Source: Salinisphaera sp002433465 (GTDB taxonomy: Bacteria > Pseudomonadota > Gammaproteobacteria > Nevskiales > Salinisphaeraceae). Taken from it: DNA of 64,000 bases. Both the position numbers and the translations under genes were made by a program. Shown here one piece after another: positions 49,538 to 58,332 of this stretch (position 1 is the first letter of the stretch; each line of letters starts with the position of its first letter). The notes under the pieces were generated by a model. The model had not been told where the DNA came from. It made no database searches and saw only the letters and a program-made list of their open reading frames with translations. Location of the stretch: assembly GCF_040361435.1 (NCBI RefSeq), contig NZ_APNL01000012.1, positions 70,681 through 134,680 on the forward strand, in the 5' to 3' direction.

Positions 49538-50689
49538 ATGAGTGAGTCGCGCTATTACGTCGGCCTGATGTCGGGTACCAGCGTGGACGCCGCCGATGCG
49601 GCCGTGGTGCGCTTCGATGCCGATGGCAACCACCCCCGGATTCTTGCCACCCATGCCGAGGCGCCCGACGCCGGTCTGCGCGACGACCTGCTGCATCTTT
49701 CGCAGCAGGTTGCCGGCGTATCGCTGGCCAAGTTCGGTGAACTCGACCAGCGCGTGGGCGAGTGGTTCGCGCGCGCCGCGATCGCCGTCATGGACAAGGC
49801 GCAGGTGAGCACGACCGACGTCGACGCCATCGGCAGCCACGGCCAGACCGTGCGCCACGAGCCCGATGCCCGCTATCCGTTCAGCCTTCAGCTTGGCTCG
49901 CCCAGCCGCATCGCGGCCCGAACGGGCTGTCGCGTGGTCGGTGATTTTCGCAATAGCGATATCGCCGTCGGCGGCCAGGGCGCACCGCTGGTGCCGGCGT
50001 TCCATCGCAGCGTCTTCGCCAACGCCCAGCGCCATCGCGTGGTGGTCAATATCGGCGGCATCGCCAATCTCACGGTATTGCCCACCGGCGCGGTGGACGA
50101 TCCGCACGCGGTGACCGGCCTCGATACGGGTCCCGGCAATGCGCTAATGGATGCCTGGATCGCGGCGCACCTCAAGCGCCATTACGATGCCGATGGACAG
50201 TGGGCGGCCAGCGGCCACGTAGACGACGGCCTGCTAGCCCACATGATGGCGGATCGTTATTTCGCCCGGCCGGCACCCAAGAGTACCGGGCGTGAATACT
50301 TCAACCTCGACTGGCTGCGTGCCCAGATCGACAGCCTCGCCGCGCGGCCCAGACCCGCCGATGTCCAGGCCACCCTGTGCGAGTTCACCGCCCGCACTAT
50401 CGCCCAGGCCATTGACGACTATGGTCCGGGCGACGAGCAGGTGCTTATCTGTGGTGGCGGCGTACGTAATGCCGAACTGCGGCGGCGCCTCGAACAGCTG
50501 CTTGCGCCCCGCCCGCTCGCCCCGACCGACGAGTACAACGTCGATTCGGACTGGGTCGAAGCCGTGGCCTTCGCATGGCTGGCCATGCGTACGGTCAAGG
50601 GCCTGAGCGGCAACGTACCGGGCGTGACCGGCGCTCGCGCGCCCGTGGCCCTGGGTGGCATCTACCAGGCAGCCCAGCTGGACAACTGA
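49538..50689 (+). CDS. anmK: Anhydro-N-acetylmuramic acid kinase AnmK
   Basis: 383 residues. Motifs GLMSGTSVDAADAAVV (about 9-24), IGSHGQTVRH, GDFRNSDIAVGGQGAPL, NIGGIANLT and GLDTGPGN. Phosphorylates and opens 1,6-anhydroMurNAc from wall turnover to MurNAc-6-phosphate. Fits with ampD in the same window: both serve cell-wall recycling. Ends 54 bp before the repeated erpA tail sequences. Confidence 0.95.
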   Translation: MSESRYYVGLMSGTSVDAADAAVVRFDADGNHPRILATHAEAPDAGLRDDLLHLSQQVAGVSLAKFGELDQRVGEWFARAAIAVMDKAQVSTTDVDAIGSHGQTVRHEPDARYPFSLQLGSPSRIAARTGCRVVGDFRNSDIAVGGQGAPLVPAFHRSVFANAQRHRVVVNIGGIANLTVLPTGAVDDPHAVTGLDTGPGNALMDAWIAAHLKRHYDADGQWAASGHVDDGLLAHMMADRYFARPAPKSTGREYFNLDWLRAQIDSLAARPRPADVQATLCEFTARTIAQAIDDYGPGDEQVLICGGGVRNAELRRRLEQLLAPRPLAPTDEYNVDSDWVEAVAFAWLAMRTVKGLSGNVPGVTGARAPVALGGIYQAAQLDN

Positions 50690-50742
50690 CCAGCCCGTTC
50701 AGCCTGCCCGCGCAGGCCGCCGGCGAGCCTCCGACGCAGCAG

Positions 50743-50913
50743 CGAATCGCCCCTCACAAGGGGCAAAGGCGCGCTGAGGTTCAAACAGCGAAGGCGTTAC
50801 CGCTACCGCAGGTGGTGGTCGCATTGGGGTTGCGGATCACGAACTGCGCCGCGCTGCGCGCGGGTTTTGCTCGCGCAAAACGTTGGCATCTTTGTGCACC
50901 CCATTCGCCTGCG
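50743..50913. repeat. Tandem repeat unit A containing a degraded copy of the erpA 3' end
   Basis: 171 bp. On the minus strand it encodes [22 protein letters not shown] and a stop, i.e. the last ~22 residues of ErpA with the second cluster Cys changed to Ser and one Ser to Ala. A ~65-bp spacer follows, with hairpin TTTTGC-TCGC-GCAAAA (50865-50880). No start codon or upstream coding part, so it is not a gene. Confidence 0.85.
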
Positions 50914-51084
50914 GCGAATGGCCCCTCACGAGGGGCAAGGCGCGCTGAGGCTCAAACAGCGAAGGAGTTGCCGCAGCCGCAGGTGGTGGTCGCATTCGGA
51001 TTGCGGATCACGAACTGCGCCGCGCTGCGCGCGGGTTTTGCTCGCGCAAAACGTTGGCATCTTTGTGCACCCCATTCGCCTGCG
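50914..51084. repeat. Tandem repeat unit B containing a near-perfect copy of the erpA 3' end
   Basis: 171 bp, same layout as unit A; its coding remnant [22 protein letters not shown] is identical in protein to ErpA. Hairpins ATTCGCC-TGC-GGCGAAT (50903-50919, across the A/B border) and GCCCCT-CACG-AGGGGC (50921-50936) recur at 51074-51090 and 51092-51107. The spacer is identical to that of unit A. Confidence 0.88.
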
Positions 51085-51190
51085 GCGAATAGCCCCTCAC
51101 GAGGGGCAAGGCGCGCTGAGGCTCAAACAGCGAAGGAGTTGCCGCAACCGCAGGTGGTGGTCGCATTCGGATTGCGGATCACGAACTGCG
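51085..51190. repeat. Third copy of the repeated segment, forming the real erpA 3' end
   Basis: About 106 bp shared with units A and B: the hairpin GCCCCT-CACG-AGGGGC, the stop codon and the last ~22 codons of erpA. Similarity ends at GCGC before GCCTTCC, where the intact gene continues and the copies have the spacer. Confidence 0.85.
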
Positions 51191-51485
51191 CGCCTTCCAC
51201 CCCGTCCGAAAAATCGATTTCGGCGCCGCTGAGGTAAAGCACGCTCATGGGATCGACCAGCAGGGTCACGCCCTGCTTTTCGATGAGCGTGTCGCCGTCC
51301 TCGACGTTTTCGTCGAAGGTGAAACCATATTGAAAGCCCGAGCAACCGCCGCCGGAAACGAATACACGCAGTTTTAGCGCATCGTTTTCTTCGTCTTCAA
51401 GCAGTTCCTTGACCTTGATCGCCGCGGCGTCGGTAAATACCAGCGCGGACTGGTCTTCTTCCATGGCGTGTGTGGCGGTACTCAT
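51123..51485 (-). CDS. erpA: Iron-sulfur cluster insertion protein ErpA
   Basis: 120 residues. A-type carrier with the three cluster cysteines in [10 protein letters not shown] and the terminal [10 protein letters not shown]. Hands [4Fe-4S] or [2Fe-2S] clusters to apoproteins, including enzymes for isoprenoid synthesis and respiration. The long N-terminus ([12 protein letters not shown]) is slightly longer than in E. coli. Downstream of argC by 90 bp in the same direction. Its 3' end is triplicated in tandem. Confidence 0.94.
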   Translation of the reverse strand: MSTATHAMEEDQSALVFTDAAAIKVKELLEDEENDALKLRVFVSGGGCSGFQYGFTFDENVEDGDTLIEKQGVTLLVDPMSVLYLSGAEIDFSDGVEGAQFVIRNPNATTTCGCGNSFAV

Positions 51486-51574
51486 AAGCTTTCGATTCCG
51501 TGGACCGGATGGTTCCTATCATATGACATCGGTGCAAGCTCGGGCTATTCAAGCCCCTGCCGACGAATTAGCCC

Positions 51575-52615
51575 CTAGGGCAGCGCGCCCGGCATCGCCA
51601 GCGCACGGGTTTCGTCGACGCCGATCATGAGGTTGAAACACTGCACGGCCTGGCCGGCCGCGCCTTTCACCAGATTGTCGATCACCGACAACACCACCGC
51701 GGTATCGCCGTCGCCGGGCCGGTGCACGGCCATACGGCACATGTTCGCGCCGCGTACGTGCCGCGTTTCCGGCATGGCGCCCGCAGGCAGCACATCTACA
51801 AAGGGCTCGTCGGCATAGGCCTTTTCATAAAGAGCCTGCAGATCGTGCCCGGCCGCATTGAGCTGGCCATACAGGGTGGCATGAATGCCGCGAATCATCG
51901 GCACCAGATGGGGCACGAAGGTCAGCCCGATCTTGGCGCCGGCCAACGCCGCCAGCGACTGGCGAATTTCCGGCAGATGGCGATGGCCGGCCACCCCATA
52001 GGCCTTGAAAGACTCCTGCATTTCAGCGAACAGAAAACCCGGCTTGAGCGATTTGCCGGCGCCGGAGACGCCGGTCTTGGCGTCGGCGATCAGCCGCTCG
52101 ACGTCGACCAGCCCTGCTTCCACCAGCGGCTTGAAGCCAAGCACGATAGCGGTGGGGTAGCAGCCCGGCGCCGCTACCAGCTGCGCGCCGGCAATCTGTG
52201 CACGATTGAGCTCGGGCATGCCGTAGACCGCGCGTTCGATGAGCTCCGGGCAGGCATGATCCACGCCGTACCAGGACGCCCATTCACCGGCATCCTTGAG
52301 GCGAAAGTCTGCGGACAGGTCGATGACCCGCTTTCCCGCATCGAGCAACGCCGGTACGTCATGCATGGCCGCGGCATGCGGGGTGGCAAAGAAAACCACG
52401 TCGCAGTCAGCCAGGCTCTGCGTTGAGGGCGCGACGAAGTCCAGGTCGATTACGCCGCGCAACTGAGGATAGGTTTCGGCAACGGGCGTACCCGCATCGC
52501 CGCGCGAGGTGACCGCAATGACCTCGGCGTTCGGATGCGCGCTGAGCAGGCGCAGCAGCTCGCCTCCGCCATAGCCGGTGCCGCCGACGATTCCGATGCG
52601 TTGTTTCTCGGTCAT
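51575..52615 (-). CDS. argC: N-acetyl-gamma-glutamyl-phosphate reductase ArgC
   Basis: 346 residues. NADP-binding [17 protein letters not shown] (about 8-24), catalytic Cys in [14 protein letters not shown] (about 150), and the base His in [16 protein letters not shown] context. Third step of arginine synthesis. Next to erpA as in Pseudomonas. Divergent from the ClC gene. Confidence 0.95.
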   Translation of the reverse strand: MTEKQRIGIVGGTGYGGGELLRLLSAHPNAEVIAVTSRGDAGTPVAETYPQLRGVIDLDFVAPSTQSLADCDVVFFATPHAAAMHDVPALLDAGKRVIDLSADFRLKDAGEWASWYGVDHACPELIERAVYGMPELNRAQIAGAQLVAAPGCYPTAIVLGFKPLVEAGLVDVERLIADAKTGVSGAGKSLKPGFLFAEMQESFKAYGVAGHRHLPEIRQSLAALAGAKIGLTFVPHLVPMIRGIHATLYGQLNAAGHDLQALYEKAYADEPFVDVLPAGAMPETRHVRGANMCRMAVHRPGDGDTAVVLSVIDNLVKGAAGQAVQCFNLMIGVDETRALAMPGALP

Positions 52616-52738
52616 GATGTTTGCTGAAATAAGCCGCTAAACCGCGCATAATAACGCGCAAGCCTTCGCCCTGCGCGCTCGCGACCCAACCCAGGTTTTC
52701 GCTACCCGGATACGAGCTCTTGCACGTACGCCCCTTCC

Positions 52739-54514
52739 ATGGCCGCTGAACGCTCGCTGCGCCGCTCGCTGCGCGAAAGTTGGCAGGGCCGCATGGACTC
52801 GATGCGCCAGCATCTGGCCGATGTCGAGAACACCCCCGGCCTGAGTCTTCTGTGCCTGCTCGGCGCAACCACCGGCGCGCTCTGCGGCCTGGTGATCCTG
52901 GCCCTTCATACCGCCATTCATCTGCTCCAGGATCCGCTGTTCGAGCTGTTTGGCGTCAGCGGCGCCGGCTTTACTGAAACCAGCGTGGCGTTTCGCGTGG
53001 CGGTGCCGCTGCTGGGCGCGCTGCTGCTCGGGCTGATCGTGGAATGGGTGCTCAAATCCGCCGAATACGGCATCGTTCATATCATCGAACGGCTGGTCTA
53101 CTACCAGGGCGTGCTGCCGGTAAAGTCGGCGCTGGCCGAGTTCACCATGTCGGTCCTGGCTCTGACCACCGGCCAGTCGGTGGGCCGCGAAGGCGTGGCT
53201 GCGCATACCGGCGCGACCACCGGCAGCTGGCTTGGGCGCCGACTGGATCTACCCAACAATAGCGTGCGCACCCTCGTGGGCTGCGGCGCGGCCGCGGGCG
53301 TTGCCGCGTCTTTCAATACGCCTCTGGCCGCGGTCATCTTCGCCATGGAAGTGGTGATGATGGAATACACGATCGCGGGCTTTGCCCCCATCATTCTGGC
53401 CGCGGTCTCGGGCTCGCTGGTGACGTTCACGTTTACCGACGTACATCCGCGCCTGGTCGCCGAATATTCCGGCTTCGCCCCCATCGAACTGCCCTATCTG
53501 GCATTCGTCGGCGCCGTCGTGGGCATCGCCGGTGCCGGCTTCACCCGCCTGTGTGGTGCGCTGGTGCCGGTACTGGCCAAGATCCGCATCAGCCTGCGCA
53601 TTGCGCTCGCGGGACTGGTCACCGGCCTGCTCGCAATTCAGTTCCCTCAGATCATGGGCCTGGGTTTCGATACCGTGAACGGTTCATTGGCCGGCCAGTA
53701 CGCGGTCGGCATGGCTCTGGGCATTGGCGTGGCGAAGCTGATCGCCACCAGCTTCGCGACCGCGGCCGCCATTCCTGGCGGCGTGATCCTGCCCACCTTC
53801 GTGATCGGCTCGGCGCTGGGCAGCGCGCTCGGCACCCTCGGCGCCATGCTGCTGCCGGGCGATGCCACCGATGCCGGCCTGTATGCGCTGCTGGGCATCG
53901 GCGCGATGATGGGCGCGGTATTGCAAGCGCCGCTGTCCGCGCTGGTCGTGATCCTGGAGTTGTCGGGTCAGACCGGTCTGGTGTTGCCGGGCATGCTGGT
54001 GGTCATCGCAGCCCTGGTCGTATCGCGCCGGATTTCCGTGTCCGAATCCTTGTTCCGGCTGTTGCTGCGCCGGCGCGGGCTGGATTATCGCAACGATCCA
54101 ATTTCGCAGTACCTGCGCCGTGCCAGCGTGCTCTCGGCGATGAACCGGCGCTTTCGTATCGTCGAACCGAAGATCGATCGCGCCGCGCTCGATGAAATTC
54201 TGGAAAACAAGATCGACTGGCTGCTCATTCGCTCGCGCGAGCAACGGGCCAGCCTGATGCGCCCGAGCGATGTCGCGCGTTTTCTCAATCAGGAGGAAAA
54301 CGACGAGATCGAGGAGGTCGATCTGTACAAGATCCCCGGCAAGCGCATGGATGCCTATTCCATCCACGTCCGGGCCAGCCTTCAGGAGGCCTTCGACATG
54401 GTCAATCGCAACGAGGCCGAAGCATTGATCGTGGAGCGCAGCGTCGTGGGCAGCAACGCCATCACCTACGGCGTTCTCACACGCGAAGCCATCGACGGCA
54501 CCTATCGGCCATAG
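52739..54514 (+). CDS. ClC-family chloride channel/antiporter with a C-terminal CBS-like region
   Basis: 591 residues, about ten membrane helices (40-420). Gating-glutamate motif GREGVAAHTG near residue 145 and the second pore motif IPGGVILPTF near 345. The usual GSGIP selectivity loop is replaced by TTGQS. The last ~150 residues look like a CBS pair (IDWLLIRSREQRASLMRPSD and later). Moves chloride, perhaps coupled to protons or used in acid or osmotic response. The start could also be the Met at 52793. Confidence 0.87.
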   Translation: MAAERSLRRSLRESWQGRMDSMRQHLADVENTPGLSLLCLLGATTGALCGLVILALHTAIHLLQDPLFELFGVSGAGFTETSVAFRVAVPLLGALLLGLIVEWVLKSAEYGIVHIIERLVYYQGVLPVKSALAEFTMSVLALTTGQSVGREGVAAHTGATTGSWLGRRLDLPNNSVRTLVGCGAAAGVAASFNTPLAAVIFAMEVVMMEYTIAGFAPIILAAVSGSLVTFTFTDVHPRLVAEYSGFAPIELPYLAFVGAVVGIAGAGFTRLCGALVPVLAKIRISLRIALAGLVTGLLAIQFPQIMGLGFDTVNGSLAGQYAVGMALGIGVAKLIATSFATAAAIPGGVILPTFVIGSALGSALGTLGAMLLPGDATDAGLYALLGIGAMMGAVLQAPLSALVVILELSGQTGLVLPGMLVVIAALVVSRRISVSESLFRLLLRRRGLDYRNDPISQYLRRASVLSAMNRRFRIVEPKIDRAALDEILENKIDWLLIRSREQRASLMRPSDVARFLNQEENDEIEEVDLYKIPGKRMDAYSIHVRASLQEAFDMVNRNEAEALIVERSVVGSNAITYGVLTREAIDGTYRP

Positions 54515-54604
54515 GGCCTGTCGTGCATCCAGACGGCGCCACACCCTCTACAATCCCCAGGTCCAAACCAAGAGCCGAAACCGGCTTTTCTACAGGAGTT
54601 TCGA

Positions 54605-55030
54605 ATGCTTTTATGGGTCAAGGCCTTTCACGTGATCTTCATGGTGACGTGGTTTGCCGGTCTGTTCTACCTGCCGCGCATCTTCGTCTACCACGCCGAC
54701 ACCACCGATGAGATCGGCCACGATCGTTTCTGCACCATGGAAAAGCGGCTGGGCATTCTCATGTCGATCGGCGCCGCGCTGACCATTATCTTCGGCCTCT
54801 GGCTGCTCGCCGGCTATGGCGGCGCCTGGATGGCGGCCAACGGCTGGATGCACGCCAAGCTCCTGTTCGTGCTCGGGCTGATCGGCTACCACGGCTGGTG
54901 CCAGGTTCAGGTCAAGAAATTTCGCGAACGCCGCAATACGGGCAGCGCCGGCTATTTCCGGCTCATGAACGAAGTGCCGTCGATCTTTCTCGTCGTGATC
55001 GTGATTCTGGCGATCGTCAAACCGTTCTGA
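54605..55030 (+). CDS. hemJ: Protoporphyrinogen oxidase HemJ (UPF0093)
   Basis: 141 residues with four membrane helices. Begins MLLWVKAFHVIFMVTWFAGL, holding the conserved His, and has MEKRLGILM and the helix LLFVLGLIGYH. Oxidises protoporphyrinogen IX in heme synthesis. AGGAG is ten bases upstream. Lies beside the iron-storage genes bfr and bfd, but is convergent with them. Confidence 0.93.
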   Translation: MLLWVKAFHVIFMVTWFAGLFYLPRIFVYHADTTDEIGHDRFCTMEKRLGILMSIGAALTIIFGLWLLAGYGGAWMAANGWMHAKLLFVLGLIGYHGWCQVQVKKFRERRNTGSAGYFRLMNEVPSIFLVVIVILAIVKPF

Positions 55031-55051
55031 CACCGCGACGCCAAGCATGAA

Positions 55052-55086
55052 AAAGGCCCCGTCGGAGATGATCCGACGGGGCCTTT
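55052..55086. terminator. Bidirectional terminator between hemJ and bfr
   Basis: Perfect 14-bp stem AAAGGCCCCGTCGG / CCGACGGGGCCTTT with a 7-base loop and A/T runs at both ends, so it works for convergent hemJ and bfr. Confidence 0.92.
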
Positions 55087-55119
55087 GCAACTGCAGCGCC
55101 CCAAGACCGGGGTAACGGC

Positions 55120-55620
55120 CTATTCGCCGGTATCCGGGTCCTGATTGATGTTGGCGCCGATCTGGGACTGGTTATAGTTCTGCTCGCCCATGTGCTTGAT
55201 CATGTCGAGCTGGGTCTCGATGAAGTCGATATGCCCTTCTTCATCGGCCAGGATCTCGGCGAACAGTTCACGCGTGACATAGTCGCCGACCTGTTCGCAG
55301 TGCGTGATCGCTTCCTTGTAGTAGGCATGGCCTTCGTATTCGGCCGCCAGGTCGCACTCAAGCATTTCCTTGGGATTCTCGCCGATGCGCAGCTTGCCCA
55401 GGTCCTGCAGGTTCGGCAGGCCGTTGAGGAACAGGATCCGCTTGATGAAGCGATCCGCGTGCTGCATCTCCTCGATCGACTCCTGGTATTCCTTCTTGCC
55501 GATCTCGAAGAAGCCCATGTCCTCGTACATGCGGGCATGCAGGAAATACTGGTTGATCGCGGTCAGCTCAAGCTTGAGCGACTTCTGCAGATACTCGATG
55601 ACTTTCGGGTCGCCTTTCAT
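55120..55620 (-). CDS. bfr: Bacterioferritin
   Basis: 166 residues from ATG at 55620, six bases after AGGA; an ATG two codons upstream abuts that site, and longer starts lack support. Ferroxidase ligands E18, E51, H54, E94, E127 and H130 are all present, and M52 can bind the inter-subunit heme. Stores iron as a 24-mer shell. The C-terminus is about ten residues longer than usual ([14 protein letters not shown]). Downstream of bfd in the same direction. Confidence 0.95.
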   Translation of the reverse strand: MKGDPKVIEYLQKSLKLELTAINQYFLHARMYEDMGFFEIGKKEYQESIEEMQHADRFIKRILFLNGLPNLQDLGKLRIGENPKEMLECDLAAEYEGHAYYKEAITHCEQVGDYVTRELFAEILADEEGHIDFIETQLDMIKHMGEQNYNQSQIGANINQDPDTGE

Positions 55621-55748
55621 GGCCATTCCTGTGCTTTGAGCCGATAACTGGCCCACAAGCTTAGCCGACCATCCACGGCTGTACAATCATCACGAGGCCA
55701 ATCACGGGTCGGCTGCCGGCCGACGCCAGTCATACTGCGATAGCCGAG

Positions 55749-55979
55749 TCAGCCGGTCGCGGCCAGCGGCTCGCCGGTGGCAATTACCCGGATGGGCGCC
55801 ACCTGCCTATGCTTTTGCTGGTGACATTCGTTGAGAACGTCGCGAGCACACTGCGCACAGCGGCCGCAGCAACCAGCCACGCCCAGACGCTTGCGCAACT
55901 CGCGCATGCTGCACGCGCCTTCGCCGTACGCATCGCGAATCTGACAATCGGTTACTGCATTACAAACACAAACGTACAT
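55749..55979 (-). CDS. bfd: Bacterioferritin-associated ferredoxin Bfd
   Basis: 76 residues. [2Fe-2S] cysteines C4, C6, C38 and C41 in MYVCVCNAVT and GCCGRCAQC. Reduces the bacterioferritin core to release iron. The tail after residue 60 (VAPIRVIATGEPLAATG) is longer than in E. coli Bfd. A promoter with a Fur-box-like sequence lies about 20-50 bp upstream. Confidence 0.93.
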   Translation of the reverse strand: MYVCVCNAVTDCQIRDAYGEGACSMRELRKRLGVAGCCGRCAQCARDVLNECHQQKHRQVAPIRVIATGEPLAATG

Positions 55980-55997
55980 GGGCCACCTCCGACATGC

Positions 55998-56026
55998 AGT
56001 AAAACGCGAATGAGAATGAGTGTCAA
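55998..56026 (-). promoter_or_regulatory. bfd promoter with a Fur-box-like spacer
   Basis: Minus strand -35 TTGACA (56026-56021), 17-bp spacer and -10 TTTACT (56003-55998). The spacer reads CTCATTCTCATTCGCGT, which resembles Fur-site hexamers (NATA/TAT-like AATGAGAATGAG on the other strand). Fur repression of bfd is known in other bacteria. A palindrome TGTCAGT-CTAC-ACTGACA lies further upstream (56059-56076). Confidence 0.6.
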
Positions 56027-56158
56027 TACCAATTTATAGTTACATCATTCGCTGTAATTGTCAGTCTACACTGACAGCATTTCGGTTGCACGCACGCGGT
56101 GGCCGTGCTGCCCGTGGGTACGGGCAGTCGTTGCAGATAGGGAAAGGGGGCGTGGCGG

Positions 56159-56635
56159 CTACTGGGTTTCCAGACAGCGCGAGAGCTCATCCAGCGCGAG
56201 CCGATAGACCTGGCGCTTGAAGAATACGACTTCGTTGACCGGCTGCCAGTAGTCTACCCAGCGATAGCCGTCGAACTCGGGCTTGTCGCAGGCATCGAAA
56301 CGCACGCAGGACTCCGGGGCGATGAGTTCGAGCATGAACCATTTCTGCTTCTGCCCGATACACAGCGGCTGGCGGTTGCGCCGCACATAGCGTTTCGGCA
56401 GCCGATAGCGCAGCCAGCGGCGGGTCGACCCGATCATGCGTACATGCTCCGGCTTCAGGCCGACTTCTTCCTCGAGTTCGCGGAACAGCGCCTGCTGGGC
56501 ATTCTCGCCCGCATGGATTCCGCCCTGCGGAAACTGCCACGATTGCTGGCCGATCCGCTTGGCCCAGAACACCTGGCCGCTTTGATTGCTTAAGATGATG
56601 CCGACGTTGGCCCGAAAACCCTGCGCATCAATCAC
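56159..56635 (-). CDS. rppH: RNA pyrophosphohydrolase RppH
   Basis: 158 residues from GTG at 56635, with GAGGG eight bases upstream; this makes the protein start [14 protein letters not shown] like known RppH. The ATG at 56662 would add nine residues. Nudix box [23 protein letters not shown] in parts across 38-60. Removes pyrophosphate from mRNA 5' ends to start decay. Also conserved are the RYRLPKR and VVFFKR segments. Confidence 0.94.
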   Translation of the reverse strand: MIDAQGFRANVGIILSNQSGQVFWAKRIGQQSWQFPQGGIHAGENAQQALFRELEEEVGLKPEHVRMIGSTRRWLRYRLPKRYVRRNRQPLCIGQKQKWFMLELIAPESCVRFDACDKPEFDGYRWVDYWQPVNEVVFFKRQVYRLALDELSRCLETQ

Positions 56636-56708
56636 GACGACGCCCTCGGTATAAATACGCAATCGATTCTTTCATAAATCGCTCGAAAACGAAAAAAGGC
56701 ATTTCACT

Positions 56709-57380
56709 TTGCGACTCACACTCTTCGATCTGGACAACACGCTGCTTGCCGGCGACAGCGATTATCTATGGGGCCGCTTTCTGGTCGACGAGGGCGTAGT
56801 CGATGCGGGCGTCTATGCCCGTGAGAACGAGCGTTTCCATGCCCAGTACGAAGCCGGCAATCTGGATATTCATGCCTACCAGCGTTTCGCGCTGGCGCCG
56901 TTGCTCAGCCATTCCCGCGAGCGCATGCAGGCATTGCGCGCCGACTACGTGGAACGCGTGATTCGTCCGCTGGTTGCGCGCCATACCCCGGCGCTGCTCG
57001 ACTTCCATCGCCAGCGCGGCGACCGCATCGCCATCATCACCGCAACCAACCGCTTCATCACCGAGCCGATCGCCGCGTTGCTGGGTATCGATACGCTGAT
57101 CGCCACCGACCCCGAGATCGTGGACGGCGCCTATACCGGTGAAATCGCGGGGGTCCCCTGCTTTCAGGCGGGCAAGATCGAGCGCGCCAAGGCCTGGGTG
57201 GCGCAACAGCCCGAGACCTTTGACCACGTCACCTTCTATTCGGATTCGCTCAACGACCTGCCGCTGTTGCGCTGGGCCGATACCGCCGTGGCGGTCGACC
57301 CCGACGACACCCTCGCCGCCGCAGCGCGCGAGGCCGGCTGGCCGATCGTCAGCCTGCGCGGCGACGAACAGCCGTTCTAG
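56709..57380 (+). CDS. HAD-superfamily phosphatase (HAD-IB, SerB-like)
   Basis: 223 residues from TTG, with AAGG eight bases before it. Motif I FDLDNTL (D7, D9), motif II TATN, motif IV YSDSLNDLPLL. The HAD-IB subfamily includes phosphoserine phosphatase-like and CicA-like enzymes. The exact substrate is not clear. Divergent from rppH by about 70 bp and convergent with the next gene by 21 bp. Confidence 0.82.
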   Translation: MRLTLFDLDNTLLAGDSDYLWGRFLVDEGVVDAGVYARENERFHAQYEAGNLDIHAYQRFALAPLLSHSRERMQALRADYVERVIRPLVARHTPALLDFHRQRGDRIAIITATNRFITEPIAALLGIDTLIATDPEIVDGAYTGEIAGVPCFQAGKIERAKAWVAQQPETFDHVTFYSDSLNDLPLLRWADTAVAVDPDDTLAAAAREAGWPIVSLRGDEQPF

Positions 57381-57401
57381 TCGCCGCAAGGCACGCGCAC
57401 C

Positions 57402-58208
57402 TCAGCCCTTCGGCGCGTCGCGGGCCTCGTCCCAGTCGGCCACGAAAGGCGCGATCGCAGCGCGCAGCCTGCCGTTGGTGGCGAACACGCTGCGCGTGGG
57501 CAGATCGATATCGCCGCCGCCCAGCTCGGTGATATCACCCCCGGCCTCGCGCAGAATCACCGTCAGCGCGGCGATATCGAGGATGTTCAGATCGGATTCC
57601 AGAATCGCGTCGATACGCCCGGATGCCAGCAGATGATAGTGGTAGAAATCGCCGTAGCCACGGATACGATGCACCTGGCCGATCAGGCTGCCCAGCGACG
57701 TCCAGGCCGGCGATGCCGCCAGCGAGGCGATATTGCCCAGCGACAGGCTGGTCTTGGCCAGCGTATCGATGCTGGATGTATGGATCGGCTCGCCGTTGAG
57801 CGTCGCCCCCAGTCCCTTGGCAGCACAGGCCATTTCGCCGCCGTTGAATAACGGCGCGTTGGACACGCCCACGATCAACTCGCCGCGATGGCGCAACGCG
57901 ATCTGGGTCGAAAAGAACGGATAGCCGCGCACGAAGCTCTTGGTGCCGTCGATCGGGTCGATCAGCCAGACATAGTCCGCATCCGCCTGCTCGCCGCCCA
58001 GCTCCTCGCCCTGAAAGCCGTGCTCGGGAAACGCCTCGGACAGCACGGCCTTGATTGCTTTTTCGCATTCAATATCGGCAATCGTGACCGGGCTGGCATC
58101 GGCCTTGTGTTCGACTTCGAAATCGCCGTGGTAGTAGCGACGGATAATCGCCTCGGCGGCACGGGCGGCCTCCACGGCCTTGTCTAGAAAGGGCTGCAGA
58201 TCGGTCAA
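57402..58208 (-). CDS. Inositol-monophosphatase-family phosphatase (HisN-like)
   Basis: 268 residues from TTG at 58208, after AAGGA; the open frame to 58445 has no family resemblance before this. Metal motifs GEEL (E69) and DPIDGT (D84, D87), and a C-terminal WDxAA-equivalent LNILDIAALTVILREAGG. In this family histidinol-phosphate phosphatase HisN, inositol phosphatase SuhB and CysQ are alternatives; the ILDIAAL context and length suggest HisN. No histidine genes adjoin it. Confidence 0.78.
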   Translation of the reverse strand: MTDLQPFLDKAVEAARAAEAIIRRYYHGDFEVEHKADASPVTIADIECEKAIKAVLSEAFPEHGFQGEELGGEQADADYVWLIDPIDGTKSFVRGYPFFSTQIALRHRGELIVGVSNAPLFNGGEMACAAKGLGATLNGEPIHTSSIDTLAKTSLSLGNIASLAASPAWTSLGSLIGQVHRIRGYGDFYHYHLLASGRIDAILESDLNILDIAALTVILREAGGDITELGGGDIDLPTRSVFATNGRLRAAIAPFVADWDEARDAPKG

Positions 58209-58332
58209 AACGGCGTCCTTGTTCGAGGCATGGTTCGGAGTCAGGGCGCAGATGCTAGGCGATGTCGGGCCGTTATACGAGCGTCTGCCATCGCCAGACG
58301 AACCGTTGCACACACCACAGCCGCACGTCGCG

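Noticed and set aside
50743..51084. The repeat units as a CRISPR array or extra erpA genes
   Set aside because: Units are 171 bp with identical spacers, not short repeats with unique spacers, and they hold only the last ~22 codons of erpA without a start.
50575..51237. A plus-strand open frame running from the end of anmK through the erpA repeats, with repeated peptide segments
   Set aside because: The peptide repeats come from the DNA repeats; no start signal, and it is antisense to erpA at its end.
54573..54593. A short stem AGCCG/CGGCT with TTTT after the ClC gene as a terminator
   Set aside because: Stem of only five base pairs; too weak to list as a feature.
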